A DNA stretch of 35,982 nucleotides, from assembly GCA_937895435.1 (NCBI GenBank), contig CALAXT010000013.1:1-35982 (forward strand). The letters run 5' to 3'. The translations under genes and the position numbers were made by a program. Position 1 is the stretch's first letter. Each line of letters opens with the position of its first letter. Below the pieces are notes generated by a model. That model saw only the letters and a program-made list of their open reading frames with translations. It searched no databases and had not been told where the DNA came from. Shown here in pieces: positions 8,363 through 17,358 of the stretch. Source of the stretch: an uncultured Paracoccaceae bacterium. GTDB lineage: Bacteria > Pseudomonadota > Alphaproteobacteria > Rhodobacterales > Rhodobacteraceae.

Positions 8363-10411
8363 CTAGAAATACAACCGAAACCGCGCAAACCCGTTTGGTT
8401 CAGATGAAAGCGCTGGCCCCAGCGGATCAATGCGTGGGCCACCGGGCAGGGGCAGCGCTAAGGCGGCGGTTGCATGGCTGTCAAAGACCGCACTGGCCCC
8501 AATGTTGGGCGCAAACCGCCACACTGGCAGGCGCGTCAGACGGGTCATGCCGCCATCACGTAAAAAGCCTGCGATGATGTCACGGTTCTCGGTGCGGCCA
8601 GCATAGACCACCCGGTCAGGCCCGCAGCCTGCAAACCGGCCACCGCCATTGGCGCGGTAATCGTTTGTGGCAACAATCACTGCCGCATCTGGGGCCAAGG
8701 CTGCACCATTTATTGATACCTGAACGATCCGATGGGCGCGGTCATTTGCCAGCGTGCCATCAGGATCGTAGCGCGCGGGTTGGCTGAGATCTATTTCAAA
8801 CTGGGCACCGTGGGGGATATCAAACTGATAGCTGGGAAAAGCGGGGTTGATCAGTGGGGCATCGCGTGCGCTGGGTGAAATTGTGAAATAAATGCTTGCG
8901 CAACGCTCGAGCCATTCGGTCAGATCGGCGCCAGTCAATTTTACCGCCCGGATTTTATTGGGAAAGGGGTAAATGTCGCACATGTTGCGCAGTGCCAACG
9001 GCCCGGCCGGCAACCTGCAATAATAGTTAGCGCCCGCCCAACCGCCTGCCTTAAAGGGTGCTGCTGCAGACAAAAGTGGTAAATCGGCATAAGGTCCGCC
9101 ACGCAATTTGCCCCTGATGAAACGCCGCTGCGCCTCAGCCATCATGCGGATCAGCGGGGTGTCGGCCACTAGTGCAAAGCCGCTGTCCAGCGGCATTGGC
9201 AGCGTTGCAATGTGCTGGCCGATATGGGCCAATGTGGCCTGATGATCGGCGACAATATTGGCCATGATCGCGGGGGCCTGTGGTGCGAATGCAGCACTTT
9301 TGGCTGCGGGATTTGGGCAGGGCACAAGTGGCATAGCCAAACTGCGTGCTTGCATAATTTGCCAGCCTTTGGGCCCACGCATCAGCGCCAGATCAATCAT
9401 ACCGACATGCGACCCCCAGAACCCAGCCATGACCGTTGGGCAGCCATAAAGCGTGCCACGTGTCGGATCGATTCCGGCGCTGGGTGGAAAATCGGGGCGT
9501 GGAAAGACCTGATGACTGTGGCCCGCTAAAATCACATCAACCCCGCCCGCGCGCGCCAAAGGCAGGCAGGCATGTTCCATTCCATGGGCGTATTGATCTG
9601 CCCCAATACCACTGTGGGCAAGCGCCACCACCAGGTCTGCGCCTGCTTTGCGCGCCAGCGGCACCCATGCCTGCGCGCTTTGTAAAATATCGCGGCTGCT
9701 CAATTGCCCGGCCAAAATGCTATGATCCCAGATTGGAACCTGCGGTGGAATAAAGCCAATCACTGCAATCCGCAGATCAAAGGTGTTTCCCGCCGCATCT
9801 TGCACGCGACGCTTCAGTATAACCCAGGGCGGAAACAGCGTTTTGTCTTTTTCCGGCGTTCTGCCGGCGCGCCGCACGGCATTTGCGCAGACAACCGGGA
9901 ACTGGGCATCAGCCATTGCCGCTTGCAAAAACGCCAGCCCATAGTTGAAATCATGGTTGCCAAGTGTGGCGGCGTCATAGCCGATCAGGTTCATTGTGGC
10001 GACCATTGGATGGGGGCGTGCGCCACGCTTGGGCCCAAGTTTTGCTAGATAATCGCCCAATGCGTTGCCTTGCAGGCTATCACCCGTGTCAAACAACAAA
10101 CTATTGGGCGCGGCTTGGCGCAGCGCCTTGATCACGGGGGCGCAGCGGATCAAGCCAAAGTCGGTACTGCTGCTGCCCTCGCGGGTGTAATCATAGGGCA
10201 AAAGGCGCATGTGCAGATCGGTGGTTTGCAAAATGCGCAGATGCACAGCACCGGGGGGCATATGAAACTTTGACATGGCTGGGGTAGCATTGGTGGAATT
10301 TTCAGCCCCTGCACCATCTTTGCCATTTGCGGTGGGTTGTGGGGTGATCGAAAGACCTTTGACAAAGCTATTTAGGTCGTTGGTTGGGTCATCACGAAAA
10401 TTGGGTGCCAC
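8363..10411 (-). CDS. 5'-nucleotidase / 2',3'-cyclic-nucleotide 2'-phosphodiesterase family (CpdB-like)
   Basis: A 682-residue two-domain enzyme. The N-terminal calcineurin-like metallophosphatase has the metal ligands in ILQTTDLHMR (Asp65, His67), LLFDTGDSLQG (Asp108), GNHDFNYG (151-154) and ILAGHSHQ. The C-terminal 5'-nucleotidase domain has NYYCRLPAGPLALRN and the NDYRANGGGRF substrate-binding segment. Family activity: hydrolysis of 2',3'-cyclic nucleotides and 3'-nucleotides. CpdB enzymes are normally periplasmic, but here the first 50 residues are hydrophilic and low-complexity with no signal peptide. The GTG at 10411 has AGAGG 6 bases upstream; the internal ATG at 10276 lacks a ribosome site. 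The enzyme may be cytoplasmic or exported by another route. Confidence 0.87.
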   Translation of the reverse strand: MAPNFRDDPTNDLNSFVKGLSITPQPTANGKDGAGAENSTNATPAMSKFHMPPGAVHLRILQTTDLHMRLLPYDYTREGSSSTDFGLIRCAPVIKALRQAAPNSLLFDTGDSLQGNALGDYLAKLGPKRGARPHPMVATMNLIGYDAATLGNHDFNYGLAFLQAAMADAQFPVVCANAVRRAGRTPEKDKTLFPPWVILKRRVQDAAGNTFDLRIAVIGFIPPQVPIWDHSILAGQLSSRDILQSAQAWVPLARKAGADLVVALAHSGIGADQYAHGMEHACLPLARAGGVDVILAGHSHQVFPRPDFPPSAGIDPTRGTLYGCPTVMAGFWGSHVGMIDLALMRGPKGWQIMQARSLAMPLVPCPNPAAKSAAFAPQAPAIMANIVADHQATLAHIGQHIATLPMPLDSGFALVADTPLIRMMAEAQRRFIRGKLRGGPYADLPLLSAAAPFKAGGWAGANYYCRLPAGPLALRNMCDIYPFPNKIRAVKLTGADLTEWLERCASIYFTISPSARDAPLINPAFPSYQFDIPHGAQFEIDLSQPARYDPDGTLANDRAHRIVQVSINGAALAPDAAVIVATNDYRANGGGRFAGCGPDRVVYAGRTENRDIIAGFLRDGGMTRLTRLPVWRFAPNIGASAVFDSHATAALALPLPGGPRIDPLGPALSSEPNGFARFRLYF

Positions 10412-10579
10412 CTCAGGCCTCTTTTGTTCTGGACCTACAATACAACTTTAGATTGAATTTGTGCAATGTGAAAATTGCGAACTTATGGTGCAGTTTTAGG
10501 CCCAAAGCCGTTTGCCAGCGCGCATTTCCCATGGCAAGGACGTTGGTGCGCCAAAGAGTAGCCAGCTTGGAGAGATGAG
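10412..10579. promoter_or_regulatory. Divergent promoter region, CpdB-like gene and nudC
   Basis: 168 bases. An inverted repeat GCAAT-N6-ATTGC lies at 10463-10478, within an AT-richer stretch and between the two start sites, so it could be an operator for either gene. I do not recognise the regulator. Confidence 0.35.
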
Positions 10580-11563
10580 ATGCGGATTGCAGAGACGGTG
10601 ACATTTGGGGGATCGGGGCTGGAGCGTGCGGCAGAGTTGCGCGCGCGCGCTGGCGATATAGCCGCACTTTTGGCCCGTGATGATGCACGGGTTTTGCCAT
10701 TTTGGCGTGGCCGCCCCTTGGTGCAAACAGCGCCGCAGCCGACGGCGACAGGCGGGGGGCTGGTTTGGGTTGCCCCAGATCACCCGGCGCTGGTGGCTGA
10801 TGGTGGTTTTATGATATTTCTGGGGCTGGAAGACGGCGCTGGACGGTTTGCCCAAGATATTTCGGCATGGGTGCCGGCTGATTCGGTTAACCCGTTGGCG
10901 GGGGGGCCGTTTGATCCGGGCAGCCTGTCGCATCCGGGCTTTGGTTCAGATGCCCATTTTGCCGATTTACGCAGTGTTATGTCGGGCTTGTCGCCGCGTG
11001 CGGCGGAATGCGCGGTGATGGCCAAGGCGGTGTTGGCTTGGCATGAAACGCACAGCTTTTGCGCCCGCTGTGGTCACCCCAGTTCTGTCACCCATGCGGG
11101 ATGGCAGCGCCATTGCTCGGCCTGTGATACCCATCATTTTCCGCGCACTGACCCGGTTGTGATTATGTTGGTGACACGCGGCAATAGTTTGCTTTTGGGC
11201 CGCTCGGCTGTTTGGCCCGAGGGGATGTATTCGCTGCTTGCTGGTTTTATCGAACCCGGTGAAACAATTGAGGCGGCTGTCCGCCGTGAGGTGGGCGAAG
11301 AAACTGGGGTTAAAATCGGCGCGGTGCGCTATTTGGCCAGCCAGCCGTGGCCCTTTCCGGCCAGTCTGATGCTGGGCTGTCAGGCGGATGCCCTGACATC
11401 TGACATCACACTTGATCCGGCGGAATTGGAAGATGCGCAATGGTTGACGCGCGAAGAGGTGGCGCAGGTCGCGGCGGGGACGCACCCGACCATACGGCCC
11501 TCACGCCGTGGATCAATTGCGCAGTTTTTGATTACGCATTGGTTGGCTGACCGCTTGGATTAA
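10580..11563 (+). CDS. nudC: NADH pyrophosphatase / RNA deNADding Nudix hydrolase
   Basis: A 327-residue NudC. An N-terminal NUDIX-like domain is followed by a zinc ribbon (Cys161, Cys164, Cys179, Cys182 in CARCG...CSAC) and the Nudix domain with box GFIEPGETIEAAVRREVGEE at about 222-241. The diagnostic NudC array SQPWPFPAS follows at 254-262, which sets it apart from other Nudix enzymes. It cleaves NAD(H) to NMN(H) and AMP and removes NAD caps from RNA. TTGGAGAG lies 6-9 bases before the ATG. It is divergent from the CpdB-like gene; both act on nucleotides. Confidence 0.95.
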   Translation: MRIAETVTFGGSGLERAAELRARAGDIAALLARDDARVLPFWRGRPLVQTAPQPTATGGGLVWVAPDHPALVADGGFMIFLGLEDGAGRFAQDISAWVPADSVNPLAGGPFDPGSLSHPGFGSDAHFADLRSVMSGLSPRAAECAVMAKAVLAWHETHSFCARCGHPSSVTHAGWQRHCSACDTHHFPRTDPVVIMLVTRGNSLLLGRSAVWPEGMYSLLAGFIEPGETIEAAVRREVGEETGVKIGAVRYLASQPWPFPASLMLGCQADALTSDITLDPAELEDAQWLTREEVAQVAAGTHPTIRPSRRGSIAQFLITHWLADRLD

Positions 11564-11589
11564 CCGCGCGCCTGCGGCCCGGTTTGGTG

Positions 11590-12420
11590 TTAAGCGCGCT
11601 GTAATTCTGCGGGGTAAACGCCCAAGACGGACACGAAAGACGAAAAATATTCCAGTTCTTCCAGGGCCAGTTTGACATTGGGGTCTTCTGGGTGGCCCTC
11701 AATATCGGCAAAGAATTGCGTCGCGGTGAAAGACCCATCCAACATATAGCTTTCCAGCTTTGTCATGTTCACCCCATTTGTGGCAAACCCACCCATGGCT
11801 TTATAGAGTGCAGCGGGAATGTTGCGCACGCGAAACATGAAGCTGGTCATCATACGATCGGCACGGCGGGTTAAATCGGCCTCACGCGACATGATCAGAA
11901 AACGGGTGGTGTTGTTGCCATGATCTTCGACATGACGGGCCAGAACATCCAAGCCAAAAATCTCACCCGCCAGTTCTGAGGCCAGTGCCGCCAGGCTTGG
12001 TTCACCCAGTTCAGCCACATGTTTGGCGGATCCTGCGGTATCAAGCCCGGTCACAGCTTCGATGTTATTGTCGCGCAAAAATCCGCGGCACTGTCCCAAA
12101 AGGACTGGGTGGCTCATTGCGCGGCGCACAGTGTGCAGTGGCGTGCCGGGCAGTGCCAGCAGGTTAATATGCACCCGAACAAACGCCTCATCAACAATAT
12201 GCAGCCCACTTTCGGGCAGCAGGCGGTGCAGATCTGGCACGCGGCCATAGGTAGAATTTTCGATGGGCAGGGCTGCCAGATCGGCGCGGTTGCTGCGCAC
12301 GGCCTCAATCACATCTTCAAAGGTGGCACAGGGCATCGCCTCCATCAAAGGTCGGGCCTGACGGCAGGCCTGATGAGAATAGGCCCCCAGTTCTCCTTGA
12401 AAGGCGATACGACCGGTCAT
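11590..12420 (-). CDS. pheA: Prephenate dehydratase
   Basis: A 276-residue monofunctional enzyme that converts prephenate to phenylpyruvate in phenylalanine synthesis. The type II periplasmic-binding-like catalytic lobes run from RIAFQGELGAYSHQA to about residue 180 and include the active-site Thr in NNTTRF (171-174). A C-terminal ACT domain (about 190-270, beginning SFMFRVRNIPAALYKAM) would bind phenylalanine for feedback control; the usual ESRP motif reads ESYM, a variant. No chorismate mutase domain is fused. The ATG at 12420 is preferred because GGAG is 7 bases upstream; an ATG two codons earlier lies too close to it. Divergent from the cytochrome c gene. Confidence 0.94.
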   Translation of the reverse strand: MTGRIAFQGELGAYSHQACRQARPLMEAMPCATFEDVIEAVRSNRADLAALPIENSTYGRVPDLHRLLPESGLHIVDEAFVRVHINLLALPGTPLHTVRRAMSHPVLLGQCRGFLRDNNIEAVTGLDTAGSAKHVAELGEPSLAALASELAGEIFGLDVLARHVEDHGNNTTRFLIMSREADLTRRADRMMTSFMFRVRNIPAALYKAMGGFATNGVNMTKLESYMLDGSFTATQFFADIEGHPEDPNVKLALEELEYFSSFVSVLGVYPAELQRA

Positions 12421-12536
12421 GTGCATTCTCCAACCCCTGCGCCCGATGTGGGCAATTGGTCGCGGTAACTATACCTTGAATCTTTCTGTGGGAAGCGGGT
12501 AGATACCGCGCAGATACAACTGCCATGGGATGCGAC

Positions 12537-13052
12537 ATGTTCGACACGATGACCCTCACCAAGACCCTCGGCGCTTTTTGCGGTGCTTTGCTCATTTTTC
12601 TGCTGGGTAACCTGGCGGCAGAAAGCCTGTATCATGTGGGCGGCGAACATAGCGAAGAGGGCGGCCCCGCTTATGTTTTGCTTGCCGAAGGCGAAGCCGT
12701 AGAGGAAGAAGTGGCCCAAGAAGGCCCCAACTTCGAAGAGGTTTTTGCTGTGGCCGATGCCGGCGCAGGCGAGAAAATGTTTAAACAATGTGCCGCTTGC
12801 CACAAGCTGAACGGTGTTGACGGCACAGGCCCGCATTTGAACGGCGTTGTGGGCCGTTTGGTTGGTTCGGTGGGTGGCTATGGCTATTCTGCGGTGCTCG
12901 CGGGTCACGGTGGAGCCTGGGAGCCGGAAGAGCTGAACGCGTTTCTCACCAAACCCAAAGAATATGCGCCCGGCACAAAAATGGGCTATGCGGGTATGAA
13001 GAAAATCGAAGATCGCGCCAATCTTATCGCTTATCTGCAAACCCAGCAGTAG
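12537..13052 (+). CDS. Membrane-anchored cytochrome c (c552/cy type)
   Basis: A 171-residue class I cytochrome c. An uncleaved signal anchor (residues about 9-28, [22 protein letters not shown]) is followed by an acidic, Ala-rich linker and the haem domain: CAACH at 85-89 and axial Met149 in TKMGYAG. Known family role: electron transfer from the bc1 complex to cbb3 or aa3 oxidases while tethered to the inner membrane. The ATG at 12537 (MFDTMTLTK) is chosen over 12525 since a GGGA stands before it and it matches how I remember related proteins starting. A terminator follows. Confidence 0.9.
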   Translation: MFDTMTLTKTLGAFCGALLIFLLGNLAAESLYHVGGEHSEEGGPAYVLLAEGEAVEEEVAQEGPNFEEVFAVADAGAGEKMFKQCAACHKLNGVDGTGPHLNGVVGRLVGSVGGYGYSAVLAGHGGAWEPEELNAFLTKPKEYAPGTKMGYAGMKKIEDRANLIAYLQTQQ

Positions 13053-13089
13053 GCGCGTGGTGCGTCGCCCTTGACGAGAATGTGATGTG

Positions 13090-13122
13090 CAGGCCGTCCG
13101 GTTTCGGGCGGCCTGTTTCGTT
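13090..13122 (+). terminator. Terminator after cytochrome c gene
   Basis: CAGGCCGTCCG (13090-13100) pairs with CGGGCGGCCTG (13105-13115), with one G-T wobble, around a GTTT loop, followed by a T-rich TTTCGTT. A good intrinsic terminator about 38 bases after the stop. Confidence 0.85.
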
Positions 13123-13215
13123 CAGCGGCTCACCCAATCGTAACTTGTCCGGGCGGCCATCCCGTTCTAGCTTATAGATCACGCTTGTTTCTGACACCCG
13201 ATGCCGGAGATTCGA

Positions 13216-15144
13216 ATGCCGCGCCCAATTCTGATGATGCCCCCCCCCCGGAAAGTGCGCAGTGTTGCGCAATCAGAGCCCTCTGTGCCGTTGCGTGGGG
13301 TGGTGGCAGCCGTTATGGGGGCGGCCCTTGCGGTGGTGATGGGGATACAGTCTGCCCGTGCGGCAGAGGACGTCACCATCAGCCATGGCATTTCTACCTT
13401 TGGCGATCTGCGATATCCGGCTGATTTTGCGCATCTGGCCTATGTGAACCCCAATGCCCCCAAGGGTGGTGAGATGTCGCTGGCAACCTTGGGCGGGTTT
13501 GATTCGATGAACCCTTATTCGATCAAAGGGCGGGCGGCGGCGCTGGCCTCGGGGTTGTTTGAAAGCATTCTGACTGACACAGCTGATGAAATTGGCGCAT
13601 CTTATTGTTTGCTGTGTGAAACGATGGAATATCCCGCTGATCGTTCATGGGTAATCTTTAACCTGCGCGACGCGGCCCAGTTTTCTGATGGCAGCCCGCT
13701 TAGCGCCGAAGATGTCGCCTTTAGTTATGATCTGCTGCGCACCCAAGGGCTGGAAGATTTCCGCTTTGTGCTGGCCCAACAGATTGAACGGGTTGAGGTC
13801 TTGGGGCCGCATCGGGTGAAATACGTTTTCAAACCGGGTTTTCCCGCCCGTGATCTGCCGGCGCTTGCGGGGGGATTGCCGGTGTTTTCCAAAGCTGATT
13901 TTGCCCGCCATGGCCGTGATCTGTCAGACAGCACGTTGGAACCCGCGCTGGGCTCTGGGCCCTATGTCGTTGATAAACTCGCCGTGGGGCAGTCGATCAC
14001 GTATCGTCGCAATGCCGATTATTGGGGCGAAGATCTGCCAATCAATCGTGGCCGCAACAATTTTGATGCGATCCGAATCGAATATTACGCCGATTCAAAT
14101 GCAGCGTTTGAGGGATTTAAGGCCGGCAACTACATGTTTCGCAATGAAAACTCATCCAAGGCGTGGGCGACATCTTACGACTTCCCGGCGCTTTTGGCAG
14201 GCCATGTGATCAAGGCAGAACTGCCCGATGGCAATCTGGCGTCAGGGCAGGCCTATCTTATGAACCTGCGCCGCGCCCAATTCCAAGACCCCCGCGTGCG
14301 TGAGGCGATTGGACTGATGTTCAATTTCGAATGGTCAAATGAAACCCTGTTTTATGGGCTTTATGCACGCATTCATTCGGTCTGGGAAAACAGTGAATTG
14401 GCGGCGCAGGGTTTGCCCTCACCCGAAGAGATGGCGCTGTTGGAACCCCTGGCCGATCTGCTGCCCCAAGGGGTGCTGACGCAAGAGGCGGTGATGGCGC
14501 CCGTATCACGCCCAAGCCAGCTTGACCGCACCAACCTGCGCCAAGCCTCGGCATTGCTTGATGCGGCGGGGTGGGCTGTTGGCAAAGATGGGGTGCGGCG
14601 CAACGCGGCGGGCCAGCCCTTGCGGTTGGAATTCCTCAGCGCTGATCCATTGTTTGATCGGATCACAAATCCTTTTATCGAAAATCTCAAGCGTTTGGGC
14701 ATCGAGGCGTTCTTGACTCGGGTGGATGATGCGCAAATGACCAACCGTGAACGTGCCCATGATTTTGATATTGTCACGGGGTCGCTGCGGCAGGGTTTTA
14801 TCCCCAGCTCTGGTCTCAAGCAGTATTTTGGGTCTGAGACGGCGGATGTCTCAAGCTTTAACCTGATGGGGCTAAAAAGTCCGGGGGTGGACCGCTTGAT
14901 TGATCAGGTGCTAGCAGCGGGAACCAAGCGTGATTTGGTTACGGCCACGCGCGCACTTGATCGCGTGCTGCGCGCCGAACGGTTTTGGGTGCCGCAATGG
15001 TTTAAGAACAAGCACACCGTCGCCTATTACGATCTTTATGAACATCCCGCGACCATTGCCCCTTACAATCCTGGCTTCCTTGATGTCTGGTGGCAAAATG
15101 CAGATAAAGCCGCCGCGCTGAAATCTGCGGGTGTGCTGAAATAA
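13216..15144 (+). CDS. yejA: Peptide ABC transporter substrate-binding protein, YejA type
   Basis: About 642 residues, SBP family 5. After a basic N-terminus (MPPPRK) comes a hydrophobic signal (VVAAVMGAALAVVMGIQSARA) with cleavage expected after ARA. The mature start has the YejA-like block DFAHLAYVNPNAPKGGEM and the DSMNPYSIKGRAAAL segment. It binds oligopeptides in the periplasm for the downstream YejBEF; in enterobacteria this system imports microcin C. The ATG at 13216 has GGAG 6 bases upstream, while the ATG at 13201 has none. A run of ten C residues (13240-13249) encodes the N-terminal prolines, ahead of the signal core, so an indel there would abolish the signal. First gene of a four-gene operon. 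Confidence 0.9.
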   Translation: MPRPILMMPPPRKVRSVAQSEPSVPLRGVVAAVMGAALAVVMGIQSARAAEDVTISHGISTFGDLRYPADFAHLAYVNPNAPKGGEMSLATLGGFDSMNPYSIKGRAAALASGLFESILTDTADEIGASYCLLCETMEYPADRSWVIFNLRDAAQFSDGSPLSAEDVAFSYDLLRTQGLEDFRFVLAQQIERVEVLGPHRVKYVFKPGFPARDLPALAGGLPVFSKADFARHGRDLSDSTLEPALGSGPYVVDKLAVGQSITYRRNADYWGEDLPINRGRNNFDAIRIEYYADSNAAFEGFKAGNYMFRNENSSKAWATSYDFPALLAGHVIKAELPDGNLASGQAYLMNLRRAQFQDPRVREAIGLMFNFEWSNETLFYGLYARIHSVWENSELAAQGLPSPEEMALLEPLADLLPQGVLTQEAVMAPVSRPSQLDRTNLRQASALLDAAGWAVGKDGVRRNAAGQPLRLEFLSADPLFDRITNPFIENLKRLGIEAFLTRVDDAQMTNRERAHDFDIVTGSLRQGFIPSSGLKQYFGSETADVSSFNLMGLKSPGVDRLIDQVLAAGTKRDLVTATRALDRVLRAERFWVPQWFKNKHTVAYYDLYEHPATIAPYNPGFLDVWWQNADKAAALKSAGVLK

Positions 15145-15162
15145 TCAGGGGCGAACAGGGCC

Positions 15163-16248
15163 ATGGGCGCCTATATTTTGCGGCGATTGATGCTGATTGT
15201 GCCAACCCTGTTTGGCATCATGTTGATCAATTTTGCACTGACCCAATTCGTGCCTGGTGGGCCGATTGAACAGATCATTGCCCGGATGGAAGGGCAGGGT
15301 GATGTGTTCAGCCAGATTGCTGGTGGCGGTGACGCTGGTATGGCCAGTCAGGCGGGGGGCGATGAAAAATATTTGGGCGCTCGTGGTTTGCCCCCCGAGT
15401 TTATCGCCCAGCTCGAGGCCGAATTTGGTTTTGACAAGCCGCCATTGCAGCGATTTTTGGCGATGATGGGCAATTATTTGCGGTTCGATTTTGGCGAAAG
15501 CTATTTTCGCTCTATCGGGGTGATTGATCTGATTGTTGAAAAAATGCCGGTGTCAATCACACTGGGGCTTTGGTCGACGTTGATTGCCTATCTGGTTTCG
15601 ATCCCGTTGGGCATTCGCAAAGCGGTGCGCGATGGCTCGGGCTTTGATACATGGACATCTGCGGTGATTATTGTGGCCTATGCCATTCCGGGGTTTTTGT
15701 TTGCGATCTTGCTTTTGGTCCTGTTTGCAGGCGGATCATACTGGCAGGTGTTTCCGCTGCGTGGATTGCATTCAGATGGCTGGCAAGAGCTCGGATTTTG
15801 GGCCCGCATGGGTGATTATATTTGGCACATCACCCTGCCGGTGATTGCATCAACCATCTCATCTTTTGCAACGCTGACACTTTTGACCAAAAACTCGTTT
15901 CTCGATGAAATCCGCAAGCACTACGTTATGACCGCGCGTGCCAAAGGCCTGAGTGAGGCGCGTGTGCTGTATGGCCATGTGTTTCGCAACGCGATGCTGA
16001 TTGTGATCGCGGGTTTTCCGGCAGTGTTCGTATCGGTGTTTTTTGGTGGAAGCTTGATTATTGAAACGATCTTTTCGCTCGATGGTTTGGGGCGATTGGG
16101 GTTTGAGGCGGCGGTGGCCCGCGATTATCCGGTAATTTTCGGCACGCTCTTTATCTTTGGCTTGATTGGGCTGGTCATGGGGATTGTGTCGGATTTGATG
16201 TATATCTGGATTGATCCCCGGATCGATTTTGAAAAGCGCGGGGCATAG
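15163..16248 (+). CDS. yejB: Peptide ABC transporter permease, YejB type
   Basis: A 361-residue inner-membrane protein of the OppB/DppB class. An N-terminal membrane helix ([23 protein letters not shown]) is followed by a YejB-type periplasmic loop with [20 protein letters not shown] and [15 protein letters not shown]. Five further helices follow, with the EAA coupling segment around residues 255-275 ([21 protein letters not shown]), which docks on the ATPase. 18 bases after yejA. Confidence 0.93.
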   Translation: MGAYILRRLMLIVPTLFGIMLINFALTQFVPGGPIEQIIARMEGQGDVFSQIAGGGDAGMASQAGGDEKYLGARGLPPEFIAQLEAEFGFDKPPLQRFLAMMGNYLRFDFGESYFRSIGVIDLIVEKMPVSITLGLWSTLIAYLVSIPLGIRKAVRDGSGFDTWTSAVIIVAYAIPGFLFAILLLVLFAGGSYWQVFPLRGLHSDGWQELGFWARMGDYIWHITLPVIASTISSFATLTLLTKNSFLDEIRKHYVMTARAKGLSEARVLYGHVFRNAMLIVIAGFPAVFVSVFFGGSLIIETIFSLDGLGRLGFEAAVARDYPVIFGTLFIFGLIGLVMGIVSDLMYIWIDPRIDFEKRGA

Positions 16249-16251
16249 CAG

Positions 16252-17358
16252 ATGGCACTTTCCGCGCTGAACCAACGCCGCTGGCGGAATTTCCGGGCAA
16301 ATCGGCGGGCTTACCTGTCGTTGATCGTGTTTTCAGTGCTGTTTGGATTATCGCTGCTGGCGGAATTCATTGCCAATGACAAGCCGCTGTTGATCCGCCA
16401 CGCTGGGCAGTTTTATGCGCCGATTTTGCGGTTTTACCCAGAAACGGCCTTTGGCGGTGATTTCCAGACTGAGGCGATTTACCGTGATCCGGGCGTACAA
16501 TGTTTGATCATTGCTGCCGGAGACCCCACCTGTTGGGATGATCCCGTGGGTGTGATCGCTGATGCACAAGACGGCCAGATTGCAGGCACACCGATCGAAA
16601 AAGGTTGGATTATTTGGCCGCTGGTGCCCTATTCTTTTAATACAATCAACGATATCGACGGGGCCGCACCCTCGGCGCCTGATAGCAAGCATTGGTTGGG
16701 AACCGATGATACCGCGCGTGATGTTCTGGCTCGCGTGATCTATGGCTTTCGTCTGTCGGTGGCATTTGCGCTGCTGACCACGTTTTTTACATCGATCATC
16801 GGCATCACAGCGGGGGCCGTGCAGGGATATTTTGGCGGGCTTGTCGATTTGACGTTTCAGCGTTTGATTGAGCTGTGGGGCGCGATCCCAACACTTTACG
16901 TCATCATCATTGTGGCCGCGATTGTGCCGATGAATTTCTGGCTGTTGGTGGGTCTGATGACGTTGTTTGGTTGGACAGCCCTTGTGGGTGTTGTGCGGGC
17001 CGAATTTCTGCGTGCGCGCAATTTTGAATATGTGCGGGCAGCGCGGGCCTTGGGCGTGTCAGATCGTGTGATCATGCTGCGCCATGTGTTGCCCAATGCC
17101 ATGGTGACCACGCTGACGCTTTTACCCTTTATCACCACCGGGGCCATTGCCACCTTGGCCAGTTTGGATTTTCTGGGATTTGGCCTGCCCTCGGCCGCCC
17201 CGTCTTTGGGCGAGCTGACCTTGCAGGCAAAGCAGAACCTGCAAGCGCCGTGGCTGGGATTTACCGCGTTTTTTACATTCGCGCTGATGCTGAGCTTGAT
17301 GGTATTTGTGTTTGAGGGGGTGCGCGATGCGTTTGACCCCAGAAAGACGTTTCAATGA
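16252..17358 (+). CDS. yejE: Peptide ABC transporter permease, YejE type
   Basis: A 368-residue OppC/DppC-class permease. It has an N-terminal helix (YLSLIVFSVLFGLSLLAEFIAND), a large periplasmic region (about 45-145) with two Cys (VQCLIIAAGDPTCWD) that could form a disulfide, then five helices. The HWLGTDDTARDVLARVIYG block is standard for this class, and the coupling loop is NFEYVRAARALGVSDRVIMLRH. It begins 3 bases after yejB and its stop overlaps the yejF start (ATGA), so the three genes are translationally coupled. Confidence 0.94.
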   Translation: MALSALNQRRWRNFRANRRAYLSLIVFSVLFGLSLLAEFIANDKPLLIRHAGQFYAPILRFYPETAFGGDFQTEAIYRDPGVQCLIIAAGDPTCWDDPVGVIADAQDGQIAGTPIEKGWIIWPLVPYSFNTINDIDGAAPSAPDSKHWLGTDDTARDVLARVIYGFRLSVAFALLTTFFTSIIGITAGAVQGYFGGLVDLTFQRLIELWGAIPTLYVIIIVAAIVPMNFWLLVGLMTLFGWTALVGVVRAEFLRARNFEYVRAARALGVSDRVIMLRHVLPNAMVTTLTLLPFITTGAIATLASLDFLGFGLPSAAPSLGELTLQAKQNLQAPWLGFTAFFTFALMLSLMVFVFEGVRDAFDPRKTFQ

